A stretch of 8,173 nucleotides of DNA, from NCBI GenBank assembly GCA_016791285.1, contig JAEUMX010000349.1, forward strand, positions 1 through 8,173, in the 5' to 3' direction. The notes below the pieces were generated by a model. The model made no database searches and had not been told where the DNA came from. It saw only the letters and a list, made by a program, of their open reading frames with translations. Both the position numbers and the translations under genes were made by a program. Positions 6,934 to 8,173 of this stretch are shown here, in pieces. Source of the DNA: Burkholderiales bacterium. Its GTDB lineage: Bacteria; Pseudomonadota; Gammaproteobacteria; Burkholderiales; JAEUMW01. The stretch's first letter is position 1. The number at the start of each line of letters is the position of its first letter.

Positions 6934-7901
6934 TGCTTGTCGCTGGGGAAGCGCGACATGTCCGCGCCGACCTCCGAGACCACCACCAGTGCGGTGGTCA
7001 CGTCGATGCCGTCTATGCGCGTGAGATCGACACCGCACATCTGGAACAGCAGCGTGCGCAGCTCGAACTTCGGTGCATTGCGGGCGCGGCCTCTCTTCTT
7101 GCCCTTGGCGGGCTCGCCGTCGTGAGCGTGCAAGCTGCGCAACTGGGCCTCGATTTCGGTGTCGCACTGCGCCAGTTGCGTAGCGCAGAAGTCGAAGGCA
7201 TCGAGTGCCTGCTTGAGCGCGAACAGGTGCTCGGCGCGCCAGCTGCCCTGCAGGCTCTTGGCGATCTCCTCGGCGCTGGCGCGGATGCGCACGTTCTTCA
7301 TCTGCGCCAAGGCACGGCCATCTCGCTCGCCGGCAACGATGGCGCGCAGGATCTTCTGTCCCGTCTCGCCGACGACGTCGGAGATCACGTTGGCCAGTTG
7401 GATGTTCATCTGCGCGAGCGCCTTCTGCATGTGCTGCACGTGGCGCGACTGCGAGCGCAGCAGCATCGCACGTTGACGCGACAGCGCACGCAAAGCGCAC
7501 ACGCCGTCGGCCGGGCGGAATGCCCCGCGCAGCAACCCGTAGCTCATCAGCTGCTGCAGCCACTGGCAGTCCAGCACGTCGCTCTTGCGGCCGGAGACAT
7601 TCTTGACGTGTCGCGCGTTGACCAGCACAACCCTGAATCCACGTGCGTCGAGCAACTCGAACAGCGCAATCCAGTACACGCCGGTGGACTCCATCGCTAC
7701 GGTGTCCACGCCGCACTCGCTAAGCCAGTTGGCCAGCCGCTCGAGCTCGGCGGTGAAGCTGGCGAACTCGCGCACCGGCTGCTCGTGCCTGTCGGGCGGC
7801 ACAGCCACGAAGTGCGAGGCACTGCCGATGTCGATGCCGGCAGCGTTTGGGTGGGTCAGATTCAGGGCGGCTGTACTGAAGGCCCGATTGCGTTGCGCCA
7901 T
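6931..7901 (-). pseudogene. IS110-family transposase, N-terminal part (split by IS3 insertion)
   Basis: The start chosen is ATG at 7901-7899 because GGAG (7911-7908) lies six bases upstream; ATGs at 7913 and 7916 and a longer open frame to 7961 are alternatives. Residues 1-323 hold the RuvC-like DEDD domain: D24 in GIDIGS, E71 in AMESTGVYW, D108 and D111 in GRKSDVLDCQWL. A helical linker and GVDLTRIDGIDVTTALVVVS follow, up to SDKHF, where the IS3 element interrupts. In the split state the frame runs 18 codons past F324 into the IS3 end before a stop. Joined to 5246-5621 it gives 447 residues. The enzyme would catalyse RNA-guided recombination. Confidence 0.87.
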
Positions 7902-7922
7902 GGCATGCTCCATCATCGGTTG

Positions 7923-7938
7923 TGGAACGTGGCGCCGG
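7923..7938 (+). repeat. 16-bp inverted repeat, arm 1
   Basis: TGGAACGTGGCGCCGG here is the exact reverse complement of 8085-8100. This arm lies 11 bases beyond the likely ribosome binding site (7908-7911) of the IS110 transposase, so a stem could influence its translation. Confidence 0.8.
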
Positions 7939-8084
7939 ATCGGGTACGTCGTCTTGATCACTCTCTCAAACGGGATATCGGCCTGCGGGCCATCGGTCCG
8001 AACGCCGATTCACCAATGTCGATGACGCAGCCCACGACCACGCTAACCCGCGGGCAATGTGCACCATTGCTACTTCGGTCTTCC

Positions 8085-8100
8085 CCGGCGCCACGTTCCA
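8085..8100 (-). repeat. 16-bp inverted repeat, arm 2
   Basis: CCGGCGCCACGTTCCA pairs perfectly with 7923-7938 across a 146-nt spacer. From outer edge to outer edge the pair spans 178 nt. Confidence 0.8.
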
Positions 8101-8173
8101 GCTTGCCACAGCGCCGCCACCCCTGTGTTTCTTCGGCACGATTTGCGGACGCGGGCCGATTACTTCGCTAACC

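Larger units (their letters stand above)
7902..8173 (-). ncRNA. IS110 leader region, candidate bridge RNA or regulatory leader
   Basis: No gene is supported upstream of the IS110 transposase. IS110-group elements encode their bridge RNA in this noncoding 5' end. Here a 16-bp perfect inverted repeat (7923-7938 and 8085-8100) encloses 146 nt containing two hairpins: ATCGG/CCGAT at 7992-8009 and GCAATG/CATTGC with a TGCAC loop at 8054-8070. Presence of an RNA is inferred from family knowledge and this symmetry; its ends cannot be set. CGCTAACC occurs at 8041-8048 and again at 8166-8173. Confidence 0.4.

Noticed and set aside
8041..8173. Two CGCTAACC copies read as attC boxes
   Set aside because: They are direct rather than inverted, the consensus RYYYAAC is not met at its first base, and no paired arms or GTTRRRY partner are found.

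Overview
The window is GC-rich DNA from a Gram-negative bacterium, probably a proteobacterium. Supporting signs are an outer-membrane beta-barrel protein with a signal peptide and terminal Phe, an integron with an IntI-like integrase remnant, and IS3 and IS110 family elements. The genus cannot be resolved from the sequence. No rRNA, tRNA or CRISPR was seen.

Layout. (1) Positions 1-1387: the last 32 codons of an unrecognised gene, then a 414-residue protein with a SlyD/FKBP-like N-terminus and a C-terminal half resembling fibre or decoration proteins. (2) 1549-2499: an outer-membrane beta-barrel protein. (3) 2593-about 5245: a relic integron. A 30-residue N-terminal remnant of an integron integrase (intI) lies on the minus strand. 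Next to it is an attI-like or degenerate attC boundary with a GTTAGGC core. Three plus-strand gene cassettes follow: a two-TM/coiled-coil protein, an unrecognised 198-residue protein, and a 361-residue TIR-domain protein. Two good attC sites (3269-3346 and 3963-4058) separate them. No attC is visible after the TIR gene. (4) 5246 to the right edge: an IS110-family element on the minus strand, split by a complete 1309-bp IS3-family element (5622-6930) with 39-bp imperfect terminal inverted repeats and a 3-bp target duplication (AAA). Removing the IS3 element and one AAA copy rejoins the IS110 transposase exactly in frame as 447 residues carrying a DEDD motif. The leader upstream of that transposase holds a 16-bp perfect inverted repeat around small hairpins and is a candidate bridge-RNA or translation-control region.

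Interpretation. The central part is a dead or immobilised integron: the integrase is reduced to its N-terminus, but the array still carries a TIR protein that is a candidate NAD-cleaving antiphage effector. The array has been capped by nested insertion sequences. The best candidate for a new system is the TIR cassette gene with its unrecognised helical C-terminal region, possibly together with the membrane/coiled-coil cassette gene beside it.
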